From Blautia sp. SC05B48 (GTDB lineage Bacteria > Bacillota > Clostridia > Lachnospirales > Lachnospiraceae), in contig NZ_CP040518.1 in NCBI RefSeq assembly GCF_005848555.1, forward strand, positions 2,557,501-2,621,500: DNA of 64,000 nt, written 5' to 3'. The notes under the pieces were generated by a model. The model did not search any database and was not told the DNA's origin. It worked only from the letters and a program-made list of their open reading frames with translations. Positions 12,502-21,276 of this stretch are shown in pieces. Positions within the stretch are counted from its first letter, which is position 1. Every line of letters starts with the position of its first letter. Position numbers and translations under genes: made by a program.

Positions 12502-14148
12502 ATGATTATAAATCCAATACTTCCGGGTTTCAATCCGGATCCGTGCATCTGCCGGAAAGGCGATGATTACTATATGGCAGTTTCTACTTTTGAATGGTTT
12601 CCGGGAATTCCGGTTTATCATTCAAAAGATCTGAAAAACTGGGAACTGTATACACATGTTATTACAGATGACGAAAAAGTAGATCTCAAGAAACTTCCAA
12701 GCGCAAAGGGAATCTGGGCTCCGTGCCTGACCTACTGCGAGGAAGAGGACATGTTTTATGTTGTCTATGGAGTAATGAATTCCATGAACGCCAGATATTT
12801 TGATGTGGACAATTTCCTGATCTGTGCAAAAGATATCCGCGGACCGTGGAGTGAGCCGGTTTATCTTCATTCTTCCGGCTTTGATGCTTCTCTGTTTCAC
12901 GATACCAACGGAAAAAAATATGTGGTATCTCTGGAGTGGGAGACAAGAGAAGGCTATGAGAAGCCAGGCGCTATCTGTATGGTAGAATATTCTCCTGAGA
13001 AAAAAGAGATCATCGGTTATCCGAAGAGAATCTGGCGAGGTGGTACAGACCGGGGATGCATTGAGGCACCGCATCTTACAAAACGTGGGGAATATTATTA
13101 CATTATGTGTGCAGAAGGCGGTACAGGTTATAATCACTGCGTGACAATGGGACGGTCCAAAAATGTATGGGGACCATATGAAAAAGATCCGAAGAATCCT
13201 ATCGTTACCAGTGTTCCCGGAGAATCCTATGAGCGTCAGGATCCAGATCATCTGAAACCAAAGTACTATAATTCGGACTCTGTGCTTCAGAAATCCGGTC
13301 ACGGAAGCTATGTGGAACTTCCGACAGGAGAGGTTTATCTGGTTCATCTCTGTGCAAGACCGTTTGTACCGGAGCTCCGCTGTACACTTGGAAGAGAAAC
13401 TGCAATTCAGAAAATGATGTGGACTGAGGATAACTGGCTTCGCATGGCAGATGGAAGCAATCTGGCGAAGATTGAGGTGCCGGAAACATCCCTTCCGGAA
13501 TATCCGGTGGAAAAAGCTCCGTACTTTGATGATTTTGATGGGGATGAACTTGGAAACTTTTATTATTCCCCAAGGCTCATGCCTCAGCGTTTTGCGGATG
13601 TGAAAGTAAGAAAAGGCTATGTGCGTATTCGTGGACAGGAATCAAGAACCTCTCTCAACAAGGTAAGTATTCTGGCCAGAAAGCTCACAAGTGTCTATGC
13701 GCGGATCACCACAAAGATGGAATTCACACCGGAAGTACATCAGCACAGCGCAGGTCTGATCCTGTATTACGACAACATGAATTACATTAATCTTCGTAAA
13801 TATTACAGTGAAACCCTGGGACAGAGTGCGTTGTCCATCATCCATCTGGAAAACGGAGAAAAAACAGAGTTTCTGAACACCAGAATTCCGGTAGAAGATA
13901 AACCAGTTTATCTGAGACTTTATATAGAGGGAAGAAAATCCTGGTTTGAGTGGAGCTATGACGGAGAAACTTATGAAAAGATTGGACGTATCTTTGACAC
14001 CACAAGATTTTCTGATGAGTACTGTAAGTACGGAGAATTTACAGGAACCATGGTTGGAATCACCTGTGCAGATCGCATTCTCCACAAAAAATGTGCGGAC
14101 TTTGACTTCTTCGAATATATTGCAGATGAGAGTCATATGGTGGAGTAA
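12502..14148 (+). CDS. Glycoside hydrolase family 43 beta-xylosidase
   Basis: 548 residues, the normal length for two-domain GH43 beta-xylosidases. The five-blade propeller carries the catalytic triad: Asp13 in GFNPDPCICRKGDDYY, an Asp near residue 133 in GFDASLFHD, and the acid Glu near 187 in DRGCIEAPHL. From about residue 335 a C-terminal beta-sandwich (GH43 C2/concanavalin type) follows, which shapes the exo-acting pocket. The start ATG follows AAAAGGAGAAAA; upstream in-frame codons belong to the GH5 overlap. It would release xylose (or arabinose) from the nonreducing end of imported oligosaccharides. No signal peptide. Confidence 0.93.
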   Translation: MIINPILPGFNPDPCICRKGDDYYMAVSTFEWFPGIPVYHSKDLKNWELYTHVITDDEKVDLKKLPSAKGIWAPCLTYCEEEDMFYVVYGVMNSMNARYFDVDNFLICAKDIRGPWSEPVYLHSSGFDASLFHDTNGKKYVVSLEWETREGYEKPGAICMVEYSPEKKEIIGYPKRIWRGGTDRGCIEAPHLTKRGEYYYIMCAEGGTGYNHCVTMGRSKNVWGPYEKDPKNPIVTSVPGESYERQDPDHLKPKYYNSDSVLQKSGHGSYVELPTGEVYLVHLCARPFVPELRCTLGRETAIQKMMWTEDNWLRMADGSNLAKIEVPETSLPEYPVEKAPYFDDFDGDELGNFYYSPRLMPQRFADVKVRKGYVRIRGQESRTSLNKVSILARKLTSVYARITTKMEFTPEVHQHSAGLILYYDNMNYINLRKYYSETLGQSALSIIHLENGEKTEFLNTRIPVEDKPVYLRLYIEGRKSWFEWSYDGETYEKIGRIFDTTRFSDEYCKYGEFTGTMVGITCADRILHKKCADFDFFEYIADESHMVE

Positions 14149-14241
14149 AAAGATACAAAAAAACGGGGATTTATCGTTATAAAGACTATTGAAAATAAAA
14201 GAAGTTTGTAGTAAGGTAGTAGCTACAACGCTTACGAAAGG

Positions 14242-14273
14242 GAAGACTGTTTCGGGTGGGCAGTCTTCTTTTT
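14242..14273 (+). terminator. Terminator of the GPH-GH5-GH43 operon
   Basis: The arms GAAGACTG and CAGTCTTC with an 11-base loop are followed by TTTTT. It lies about 95 bases past the GH43 stop and ahead of the MATE gene. Confidence 0.8.
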
Positions 14274-14321
14274 GTGGAGAATTTTGGATGAAGGAAAACG
14301 AAAAACAAGGAGGAAGAATTT

Positions 14322-15728
14322 ATGGAGAAGGTAAAAGAGAAATCTTCTTTTTTCCGAAAGTTCGTAGGAGATAAGAGATTTTATCTGATGGTCCTGTCTA
14401 TTGCGGTACCGATCATGGTACAGAACGGAATCACAAATTTTGTCAGTCTTCTGGACAATATTATGATCGGTCGTATCGGTACAGAACAGATGTCAGGAGC
14501 AGCGATCGTCAATCAGCTGATCTTTGTATATAATCTATGCATTTTCGGCGGGGTGTCCGGAGCGGGAATTTTTACAGCACAGTATTTCGGACAGAAGGAT
14601 CATGAGGGTGTCCGCCAGACACTTCGTTATAAACTGTGGATGGCAGTGATTCTGACAGCGATCACCATTATACTGTTTCTGACAGCAGGGGGTTCACTGA
14701 TCAGCATGTATTTAAAAGGTGACGGAACCGCACAGGAAATCAGGGATACTCTTATTTATGGGAAACAGTATTTATGGATCATGCTTCTGGGACTTCCGCC
14801 ATTTATGATGGTGCAGGTCTATGCAAGTACCTTACGTGAATGCGGTGAGACTGTACTTCCAATGAAGGCCGGGATTGTGGCAGTGCTGATCAATCTGATA
14901 TTTAATTATCTTCTGATCTATGGAAAATTCGGCTTCCCGGAAATGGGAGTAAGAGGTGCGGCTGTTGCCACAGTGCTCTCCAGATATGTGGAAGCCTGCA
15001 TTGTCCTGAGCTGGACACATAAGCATACAGAAAAGAATATTTTTGCACAGGGGCTGTATTCAACATTAAAGGTTCCGGCGAACCTGACAAAGAAGATACT
15101 TATTAAGGGAACCCCGCTGCTTCTGAATGAGACTTTATGGGCAGCCGGAGTGGCCATGCTGACACAGTGTTATTCAGTCCGTGGACTGAACGTGGTTGCG
15201 GGATTAAATATTTCCAATACCATCAACAATGTATTTAATATCGTATTTATCGCACTTGGAGATTCGGTAGCCATTGTTGTAGGACAGCTTCTGGGGGCAG
15301 GTAAGATGAAGGAAGCCAGAGATACGGACAACAAGATGATCGCATTCTCTGTGTTCTGCTGTACCTGCGTGGCAGCCGTGATGTTTGTGATGGCACCACT
15401 GTTTCCAAGGCTTTACAATACCAATGCTGAGGCTCGTACTCTGGCGAAATATTTTATTATGATCACAGCATTTTTCATGCCGCAGAATGCATTCCTGCAT
15501 GCAACGTATTTTACATTGCGTTCCGGCGGAAAGACCATTGTTACATTTCTGTTTGACAGTGTGTTTATCTGGGTGGTAAGTGTGACGATCGCATTTACCT
15601 TAAGCCGTTTTACAGGTTTGCCTGTACTTGTGATCTACGCAATGGTCCAGGCTGCGGATATGATGAAATGTGTCATTGGATTTATCCTTGTAAAAAAAGG
15701 CGTATGGCTTCAGAATATTGTTTCATAG
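14322..15728 (+). CDS. MATE family efflux transporter
   Basis: A 468-residue protein with about 12 membrane segments in two repeats, typical of the MATE drug/sodium antiporter superfamily. Repeat starts are recognisable (VLSIAVPIMVQNGITNFVSL near residue 21; IKGTPLLLNETLWAAGVAML near 260), as are the LDNIMIGRIG and GAGKMKEARDTD motifs. The AGGAGGAAGAATTT site precedes the start. The export substrate is not deducible. It ends 19 bases inside the convergent RluA-type gene. A second, broken MATE gene lies at 29.2-29.9 kb. Confidence 0.93.
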   Translation: MEKVKEKSSFFRKFVGDKRFYLMVLSIAVPIMVQNGITNFVSLLDNIMIGRIGTEQMSGAAIVNQLIFVYNLCIFGGVSGAGIFTAQYFGQKDHEGVRQTLRYKLWMAVILTAITIILFLTAGGSLISMYLKGDGTAQEIRDTLIYGKQYLWIMLLGLPPFMMVQVYASTLRECGETVLPMKAGIVAVLINLIFNYLLIYGKFGFPEMGVRGAAVATVLSRYVEACIVLSWTHKHTEKNIFAQGLYSTLKVPANLTKKILIKGTPLLLNETLWAAGVAMLTQCYSVRGLNVVAGLNISNTINNVFNIVFIALGDSVAIVVGQLLGAGKMKEARDTDNKMIAFSVFCCTCVAAVMFVMAPLFPRLYNTNAEARTLAKYFIMITAFFMPQNAFLHATYFTLRSGGKTIVTFLFDSVFIWVVSVTIAFTLSRFTGLPVLVIYAMVQAADMMKCVIGFILVKKGVWLQNIVS

Positions 15729-16828
15729 AATTTTTTGAAATCTTCCGGGAGGGGTGCTTCCAGGGAGATTTCTTTTTTTGCATTTTTGTCATGATACATG
15801 GAAGACGGGGTGTCGGAAGCAATTTCATCAATTGGAAATGGAAGTTGAAATTTAAGCTTCCACGCGTGGAGTGCAGCTCGGGAAAAATGGTTCGACATGT
15901 CCGATAAACAGTACAGAGAATCACCCAGAAGAGGATGCCCGAGAGATGCCATGTGCACACGGATCTGATGGGTACGGCCGGTTTTCAGACGGAGCATTAC
16001 AAGGGAAGCCGGAGCTGCTGCGTCAGGGCCGGTAGATTTCAGGACAGAATAAAGGGTTTCTGCATGTTTGCTTCCGGGAAGCGTGCCATCTGTGGATACG
16101 ACCATTTTCAGACGGTTATCCGGGTCAGGTGCAAGTGGAATTGAGATCCTGTGAAAAGATCCATATTCATCCACAGGCATGAAACCGGAAACTGCAGCCA
16201 GATAGGTTTTCTCTGAAAGCCCCTCCGCACGCTGATTTTGTAATCTGGCTGCAGCAGTCTGGTTCTTGGCAAAGAGCAGGATACCGGAGGTTTCTTTATC
16301 CAATCGTCCGATAGACCGGACTTTGGTAGGCTCTTCCTTGGACCGGAAATAGGAAGCCACCTGGTTGGAGATACTGTCACTGTAGTGAGAACCGGAAGGG
16401 TGAGTGACTATTCCAGCCGGTTTGTTTATGGCAAGAATATCCTGGTCTTCGTAGAGGATTTCCAGTTCAGGAAAAAAATGTGAAGTTGAAGCTGATAAAC
16501 AGCAGGAATCAGAATTAGAATATGAACAGAAGGTTAAGCCTGTAGAATGATGGAAACAGGATTTGTGACGGTCTGAATTGACAGTGAAAGTCGCAGATTC
16601 CAGCTGGGCAGAATCCACATCGTCCGTTTCCAGGCATACTGTGATCTGATCCCCGGGATAAGCTGTTTCCGTTACCCGGCACTGCTGTCCGTTTTTCCGG
16701 ATACCACCGGGACGGAACTTTGCCTGGCTGATCTGCTTTTTTGTAAGACCAGCCTGAGTGCGAAGAAAGTGGGAGATAGGTATTGGAACAGCTGTTTCCG
16801 GGATATGGATAGTAAGATAGCGGTTCAT
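15710..16828 (-). CDS. RluA family pseudouridine synthase
   Basis: A 372-residue enzyme converting uridines in rRNA or tRNA to pseudouridine. An S4-like N-terminal region (residues about 15-75) is followed by a low-complexity Ser-rich insert (about 75-120) and the catalytic domain from about 122 (LEILYEDQDILAINKPAGIV). The catalytic Asp is in GRLDKETSG, and RLKTGRTHQIRVHMASLGHP and LGDSLY follow. The insert between the two domains is unusual in its Ser/Cys-rich composition. It overlaps the MATE gene tail to tail. Confidence 0.93.
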   Translation of the reverse strand: MNRYLTIHIPETAVPIPISHFLRTQAGLTKKQISQAKFRPGGIRKNGQQCRVTETAYPGDQITVCLETDDVDSAQLESATFTVNSDRHKSCFHHSTGLTFCSYSNSDSCCLSASTSHFFPELEILYEDQDILAINKPAGIVTHPSGSHYSDSISNQVASYFRSKEEPTKVRSIGRLDKETSGILLFAKNQTAAARLQNQRAEGLSEKTYLAAVSGFMPVDEYGSFHRISIPLAPDPDNRLKMVVSTDGTLPGSKHAETLYSVLKSTGPDAAAPASLVMLRLKTGRTHQIRVHMASLGHPLLGDSLYCLSDMSNHFSRAALHAWKLKFQLPFPIDEIASDTPSSMYHDKNAKKEISLEAPLPEDFKKFYETIF

Positions 16829-16931
16829 TGTGAGAAATCCTCCGATTATAGATTATAGTAAAACATTGAAAAGACATCTATATTCTGTAATATAGGACAG
16901 TTGCAGGTGCGGCGGTGGATGTAATCGGATT

Positions 16932-17552
16932 TTATTTATGCTGATAATAAAACACAGCAACCTGTGTCCGATCCCTCAGCTGCAGTTTATCCAGAATGGA
17001 ACTGAGATAATTTCGTACAGTTCCCTCACTGAGAAACAGTTCTGCGGCAATCTCCTTATTGCTGTATCCGTTGGCAATCAGCCGGATAATATCCAGTTCC
17101 CGTTCATTGATCTCCCGGGAAGTATAATCAAATCCACCGGAAGACTGCAGAAGCTCCGGGATCTTGGACATGATCTCCGTGCCGAATACAGTCTGTCCGG
17201 AATAGACTGCCTGCAAAGCTGGAAAAATGCTGGTATAATCCTGCTTCAGAAGATAACCCTTTGTGCCAAGGCGGAGGGCTTTTACAATATATTCATCATC
17301 GGAAAAAGTAGTCAGAAGAAGAATTTTAGCCTCCGGAAATTCATCCAGTATCTTTCTGGAAGCTTCCAGTCCGTCCATTCCTTTCATACGGATATCCATC
17401 AGAAGAATATCCGGAAGATATTCTCTGTACAGAGTACAGGCTTCTTCACCATCAGAGCCGGTGGCAGTCACTTCGATATCCGGGTTTGACTCAAGAATGG
17501 TTTTTAATGCACCTGCAACCAGGCAATCATCGTCTACGATTATAATTTTCAT
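16932..17552 (-). CDS. NarL/LuxR-type response regulator
   Basis: 206 residues. The receiver domain (1-120) has acidic residues DDD at 7-9, the phosphoacceptor Asp53 in DILLMDIRM and Lys near 103. The C-terminal LuxR helix-turn-helix (about 147-200) includes NERELDIIRLIANGYSNKEI and FLSEGTVRNYLSSIL. AGGAG precedes the ATG. It lies 133 bases downstream of its histidine kinase gene, on the same strand. The pair is divergent from a three-gene ABC exporter, a layout typical of systems that sense a peptide, bacteriocin or envelope stress and induce the exporter. Confidence 0.93.
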   Translation of the reverse strand: MKIIIVDDDCLVAGALKTILESNPDIEVTATGSDGEEACTLYREYLPDILLMDIRMKGMDGLEASRKILDEFPEAKILLLTTFSDDEYIVKALRLGTKGYLLKQDYTSIFPALQAVYSGQTVFGTEIMSKIPELLQSSGGFDYTSREINERELDIIRLIANGYSNKEIAAELFLSEGTVRNYLSSILDKLQLRDRTQVAVFYYQHK

Positions 17553-17685
17553 GTCAAAATCTCCTGTTTATGAGTTATAAAAAATAAATTTACAGATCAG
17601 AAAAAACGGACGAATCCAATATGCCGGGAAAGTACTTTGATCAAACAGGGAAGGTTTCCGGCAGAGTGAGAAATATCTGTCTGCT

Positions 17686-18864
17686 TCAATTAGAAACAGA
17701 TTTCGGGATCGTCACAAAGATCCGAAAACCATTCTCCTGCGTAATCTGGACTGTACCGCCCAGCGCCTTTGCGCGGTCCCGGATATTGGATAGCCCCATA
17801 CCACCGGAAGTATTTCCTTCCTTATTGATGTCTGCTTCAGTTTGAATATCCGGAATTCCATTTCCCGGTGTTCCATTATCCTCAATGCACAACTGATAAA
17901 GTGCAGGATGCTCCCGCAGAAGAATATTTACGGAATCTGCATTACTATGCCGCATCACATTGGAAAGCCCTTCCTTTGTAATACTGATCAGACTGTATTT
18001 CACCTCTCTTGGAATCTGCCTGGACATATCATAAGTAAGCTTCACCGGGCAGAAGGTGAAATCCTTTACAAGTCCTTTTATGGCATCTTCCAGATCTACC
18101 GCATCGTCATGAAGATCATGGACACTGGAACGGATGCTGCTCATGGCCCCATTCAGAGATTCTTCCAGATTTCCGAGCAGAGGATCAAGAGCATCATTTT
18201 TGTTGATGGTTTTGCAGGCAGCAGTCATAAGGATAGAACGGGATAGTACATGTCCCACATTATCATGGATCTCTCTGGCAATTCTGTTACGCTCACGCAA
18301 TGTAGCTGCATAGATCTCGTAATCCTGTTTTTCCAGAAGTGCCTTGTTTTTTTCAGAAAGAAGAAGCGTATGTTCCTCACTGTCATCCCGGATCTGATGG
18401 AAATCCTGGTAAAGAGTCTGATATTTTCCTGCATAGAGCCAGAGAAAAAATGAGAGAATGAATCCAAAAATCCCAAGCAGACAAAGAACTGCCGGAAATC
18501 TGTTGATCTGAAAAACCAGAAATCCCCAAAGTGGAAGCTCAGCCACTGCCAGAGGAAAAAGTTCGGCAGATAAAGTCTGATACAGAAGCAGCGGGAAAAA
18601 CAGAAGAAGATCCGAAAACCACAGGGAACATAATCCAAAGATCACAAAACTTCCGGCAAGAACCGGAATGATATTTCCGGAGCGCTTTAACACTGGCAAA
18701 GAATTGCGTGAACAGGATGTTCTACATATCCTGCACAGATAAGTAATGCAGCAAAGGATCACCGCAAAAAGGAGGGCAAACACAAGAGACTGATCTGCAG
18801 GCACATAAAAAAACGTCAAAGTACTGTATAAAAACAATAGGATGGAATCTGTAAAATAACGCAT
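17686..18864 (-). CDS. Sensor histidine kinase (HisKA_3 type)
   Basis: 392 residues. Five or six hydrophobic segments cover residues about 5-150 with almost no extracellular loop, so it probably senses within or at the membrane. The dimerisation/phosphoacceptor motif is REIHDNVGHVLSRSILM (His about 199), and the HATPase region ends with GGMGLSNIRDRAKALGGTVQ. It phosphorylates the NarL-type regulator downstream. Kinases with this 'intramembrane-sensing' architecture (LiaS/DesK-like) commonly control ABC exporters, and one is encoded divergently here. Confidence 0.92.
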   Translation of the reverse strand: MRYFTDSILLFLYSTLTFFYVPADQSLVFALLFAVILCCITYLCRICRTSCSRNSLPVLKRSGNIIPVLAGSFVIFGLCSLWFSDLLLFFPLLLYQTLSAELFPLAVAELPLWGFLVFQINRFPAVLCLLGIFGFILSFFLWLYAGKYQTLYQDFHQIRDDSEEHTLLLSEKNKALLEKQDYEIYAATLRERNRIAREIHDNVGHVLSRSILMTAACKTINKNDALDPLLGNLEESLNGAMSSIRSSVHDLHDDAVDLEDAIKGLVKDFTFCPVKLTYDMSRQIPREVKYSLISITKEGLSNVMRHSNADSVNILLREHPALYQLCIEDNGTPGNGIPDIQTEADINKEGNTSGGMGLSNIRDRAKALGGTVQITQENGFRIFVTIPKSVSN

Positions 18865-19052
18865 AAAAAATATACCCTTTCTACTACAGAATTACAGCAT
18901 TTTCCGAAAGTCATGCAGATAACCGGCTAAAATTATCGCATCCTGTTCCGGGAGAACCCCTTTCGCCGCACAAATTTCTGAAATCAATGTGTCTATATTA
19001 TAATATACCGGTTCCTTCCCTGCAAAGAAAAATCTGAGCTCTTGCGAAAGAC

Positions 19053-19118
19053 ATGACATTTGTCATTCGCAGATAATGACATCCAACACTTGGAGCAGAC
19101 AGAAGAAAAAGATATAAT
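19053..19118 (+). promoter_or_regulatory. ABC exporter promoter with upstream palindromic box
   Basis: TTGGAG (19090-19095), 17 bases, then TATAAT (19113-19118): a perfect -10 with a weak -35. Upstream, ATGACA-TT-TGTCAT (19053-19066) is an inverted repeat centred near -65, followed by another ATGACA half site at 19075. This suits activation by the neighbouring NarL-type regulator. The remaining bases of 18865-19197 show no gene. Confidence 0.6.
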
Positions 19119-19197
19119 AGATCATAGAAGAAATATGAATTTCTGCAGTAAAAAAGGAAAGACCTGTTTAACGGACAGGAAAAGGGGAGGAAAACAT

Positions 19198-20139
19198 ATG
19201 CCACAGAGTATGGTCCACATAGAAAATCTTGTAAAACGATACGGTGATCTTACCGCACTGAATCATCTGGAACTGGATATCCGGGAGGGTGAGATATTCG
19301 GATTACTTGGTCCTAACGGCTCGGGAAAGACAACGGCCATCAACTGCATTTTGTCACTTCTGAAATATGACAGAGGTCAAATAAAAATATTCGGAGAAGA
19401 GATGAAGCCGGACAGCTATAAGCTCAAGGAACAGATCGGGATCGTTCTTCAGAATGTAGCCGTTTTTGATGAGCTGACAGTGCAGGAAAATATAGATTAC
19501 TTCTGCGGCCTTTACATACGAGACAGGAAACGGAGAAAAGAGCTGGTGGAGGATGCCATTGAATTTACAGGTCTTGAAGATTTCTGCAAAATGTACCCGA
19601 AGAAGCTTTCCGGAGGCCTTTTGCGCAGATTGAACATTGCCTGCGGGATTGCCCACAAGCCAAGACTGATCATCATGGATGAGCCGACGGTAGCTGTAGA
19701 CCCACAGAGCAGAAACAAGATTCTGGAAGGAATCCAGACGCTGAACCACCAAGGCTCCACCATTATCTACACATCTCATTACATGGAAGAAGTGGAGCAG
19801 ATCTGTACCAGGATCGCCATCATGGATCACGGAAGAGTCATCGCTCAGGGAACAAAAGAAGAATTGAAGCAGATGATCAAAACAGGAGAGACCATCACCG
19901 TAGAAGCCATTGCTCTGGAAGAAAAAAATCTCCGGGATATCCGCACACTGGAGCATGTGTTTGATGTGCAGTATGAAAAAGAGGTGCTGGTCGTGCGCTG
20001 TACCGATGCGAAGCATAACCTGATCCGTCTTCTTAATTATCTGCAAAGTCAGGATATTTCTTTTGGAAGAGTCTTTTCCGAGCTGCCCACATTAAATGAT
20101 GTCTTTCTGGAGATCACCGGAAAACAGCTGAGAGATTAG
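19198..20139 (+). CDS. ABC transporter ATP-binding protein
   Basis: About 313 residues, ABC-2 exporter ATPase. Walker A is GPNGSGKTT (about residue 38), the Q-loop is in IGIVLQNVAVFDEL, the signature is KLSGGLLRRLNIACG (about 137) and Walker B is LIIMDEPTVAVDP (about 157). The H-loop follows in TIIYTSHYMEEVEQ. A DUF4162-like C-terminal region runs from about 225. The ATG was chosen because AAAGGGGAGG lies 5 bases before it; an earlier in-frame ATG at 19060 would run through the promoter. It energises the two permeases encoded immediately downstream. Confidence 0.95.
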   Translation: MPQSMVHIENLVKRYGDLTALNHLELDIREGEIFGLLGPNGSGKTTAINCILSLLKYDRGQIKIFGEEMKPDSYKLKEQIGIVLQNVAVFDELTVQENIDYFCGLYIRDRKRRKELVEDAIEFTGLEDFCKMYPKKLSGGLLRRLNIACGIAHKPRLIIMDEPTVAVDPQSRNKILEGIQTLNHQGSTIIYTSHYMEEVEQICTRIAIMDHGRVIAQGTKEELKQMIKTGETITVEAIALEEKNLRDIRTLEHVFDVQYEKEVLVVRCTDAKHNLIRLLNYLQSQDISFGRVFSELPTLNDVFLEITGKQLRD

Positions 20140-20151
20140 GAGGGATGGGAG

Positions 20152-21276
20152 ATGTTGCATTTACTGAAATACAGTTTTCTTTCCAAGATCCGGAATTTTA
20201 ACATTGTATTCTGGCCGCTGATCTTTCCGCTTGTGCTTGGAACCTTTTTCTACTTTGCATTCGGAAATATCAATGAAGCAGATTTTCAGACGGTTCCTGT
20301 GGCAGTGGTGAAGAAAGCTTCGGCAGATACGTTTTTTATGACCTATCTGGATGAAGTGGAAAAAAGCAGTCCGGATCTTTTAAAGGCAGAAAAAATGCCG
20401 GAAAAAGAAGCTTTGGAAGCATTACAGGATAAAAAAATAAAAGGAATTTATTACGTGGGAAAAGAGCCTTCCCTTACAGTAGCAGGAACCGGAATGGAAG
20501 AAAGCATCCTCCAGACTGTTCTCGACAGCTGTGAAAACACCAGAACGACCATCACCAACATCATGAAAAAAAATCCGGAGATGGACATAGAAACCATAAC
20601 AAACCTGTTAAGCACTGACAGTCTGGTAAAGGAGGTCTCTCTTGGTGGTCGGACCATTGACGGAAATATGCAGTTCTTTTACGCACTGATCGCTATGGCC
20701 TGCTTGTACGGAGGTTTCATTGGCTTTGGCTCTGCAATCGGGATCCAGGCCAATATCACACCTCTGGCAGCCAGACGGTGTGTAACGCCGACCCACAAGC
20801 TGAAGCTGATCCTTACAGACCAGCTGACATCTTTTGCTCTGGGCTATATGGACGTGATCATTTTGATCCTGTATCTCCGGTATATTCTTAATCTGGATTT
20901 TCAGGGACAGATGGGAAAAATGCTGGTGATATCTTTTTTCGGAAGTCTCATCGGTGTATCTATGGGAATGTTTATAGGCAGCTTCGGAAAAATGCAGGAA
21001 GGTGCCAAAATCGGGATCATACTGGGAATTTCCATGGTAAGCAGTTTCCTTGCAGGATTGATGAACGGAAATATGAAGGATATCGTGGAAAAAAGTGTTC
21101 CGATTGTGAACCGGATCAATCCTGCATCACTGATCTCAGATGCGTTTTACTGTATTAATGTGTATGATGATATGATCAGATATTATAGAAATCTGATCAC
21201 ACTGGCGGTAATGTGTGTGGTGCTGGCGCTGGCATCCTTTTTCATGGTCAGGAGGGAACGTTATGACAGTATTTAA
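20152..21276 (+). CDS. ABC-2 type transporter permease
   Basis: 374 residues. One N-terminal membrane segment (about 20-40), a large extracytoplasmic domain (about 45-170) and five C-terminal segments (about 175-370): the ABC-2 exporter fold (YhgE/Pip-like topology). It starts 12 bases after the ATPase gene behind AGGAGGGATGGGAG. It probably pairs with the next permease as a heterodimer. Confidence 0.92.
   Translation: MLHLLKYSFLSKIRNFNIVFWPLIFPLVLGTFFYFAFGNINEADFQTVPVAVVKKASADTFFMTYLDEVEKSSPDLLKAEKMPEKEALEALQDKKIKGIYYVGKEPSLTVAGTGMEESILQTVLDSCENTRTTITNIMKKNPEMDIETITNLLSTDSLVKEVSLGGRTIDGNMQFFYALIAMACLYGGFIGFGSAIGIQANITPLAARRCVTPTHKLKLILTDQLTSFALGYMDVIILILYLRYILNLDFQGQMGKMLVISFFGSLIGVSMGMFIGSFGKMQEGAKIGIILGISMVSSFLAGLMNGNMKDIVEKSVPIVNRINPASLISDAFYCINVYDDMIRYYRNLITLAVMCVVLALASFFMVRRERYDSI

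Noticed and set aside
12622..13347. A 241-codon open frame antisense to the GH43 gene
   Set aside because: Opposite the catalytic propeller of a clear beta-xylosidase; low-plausibility composition.
14189..14321. Guanidine-type riboswitch ahead of the MATE gene
   Set aside because: The ACGR-looped double hairpin is not present; the only clear structure is the upstream terminator.
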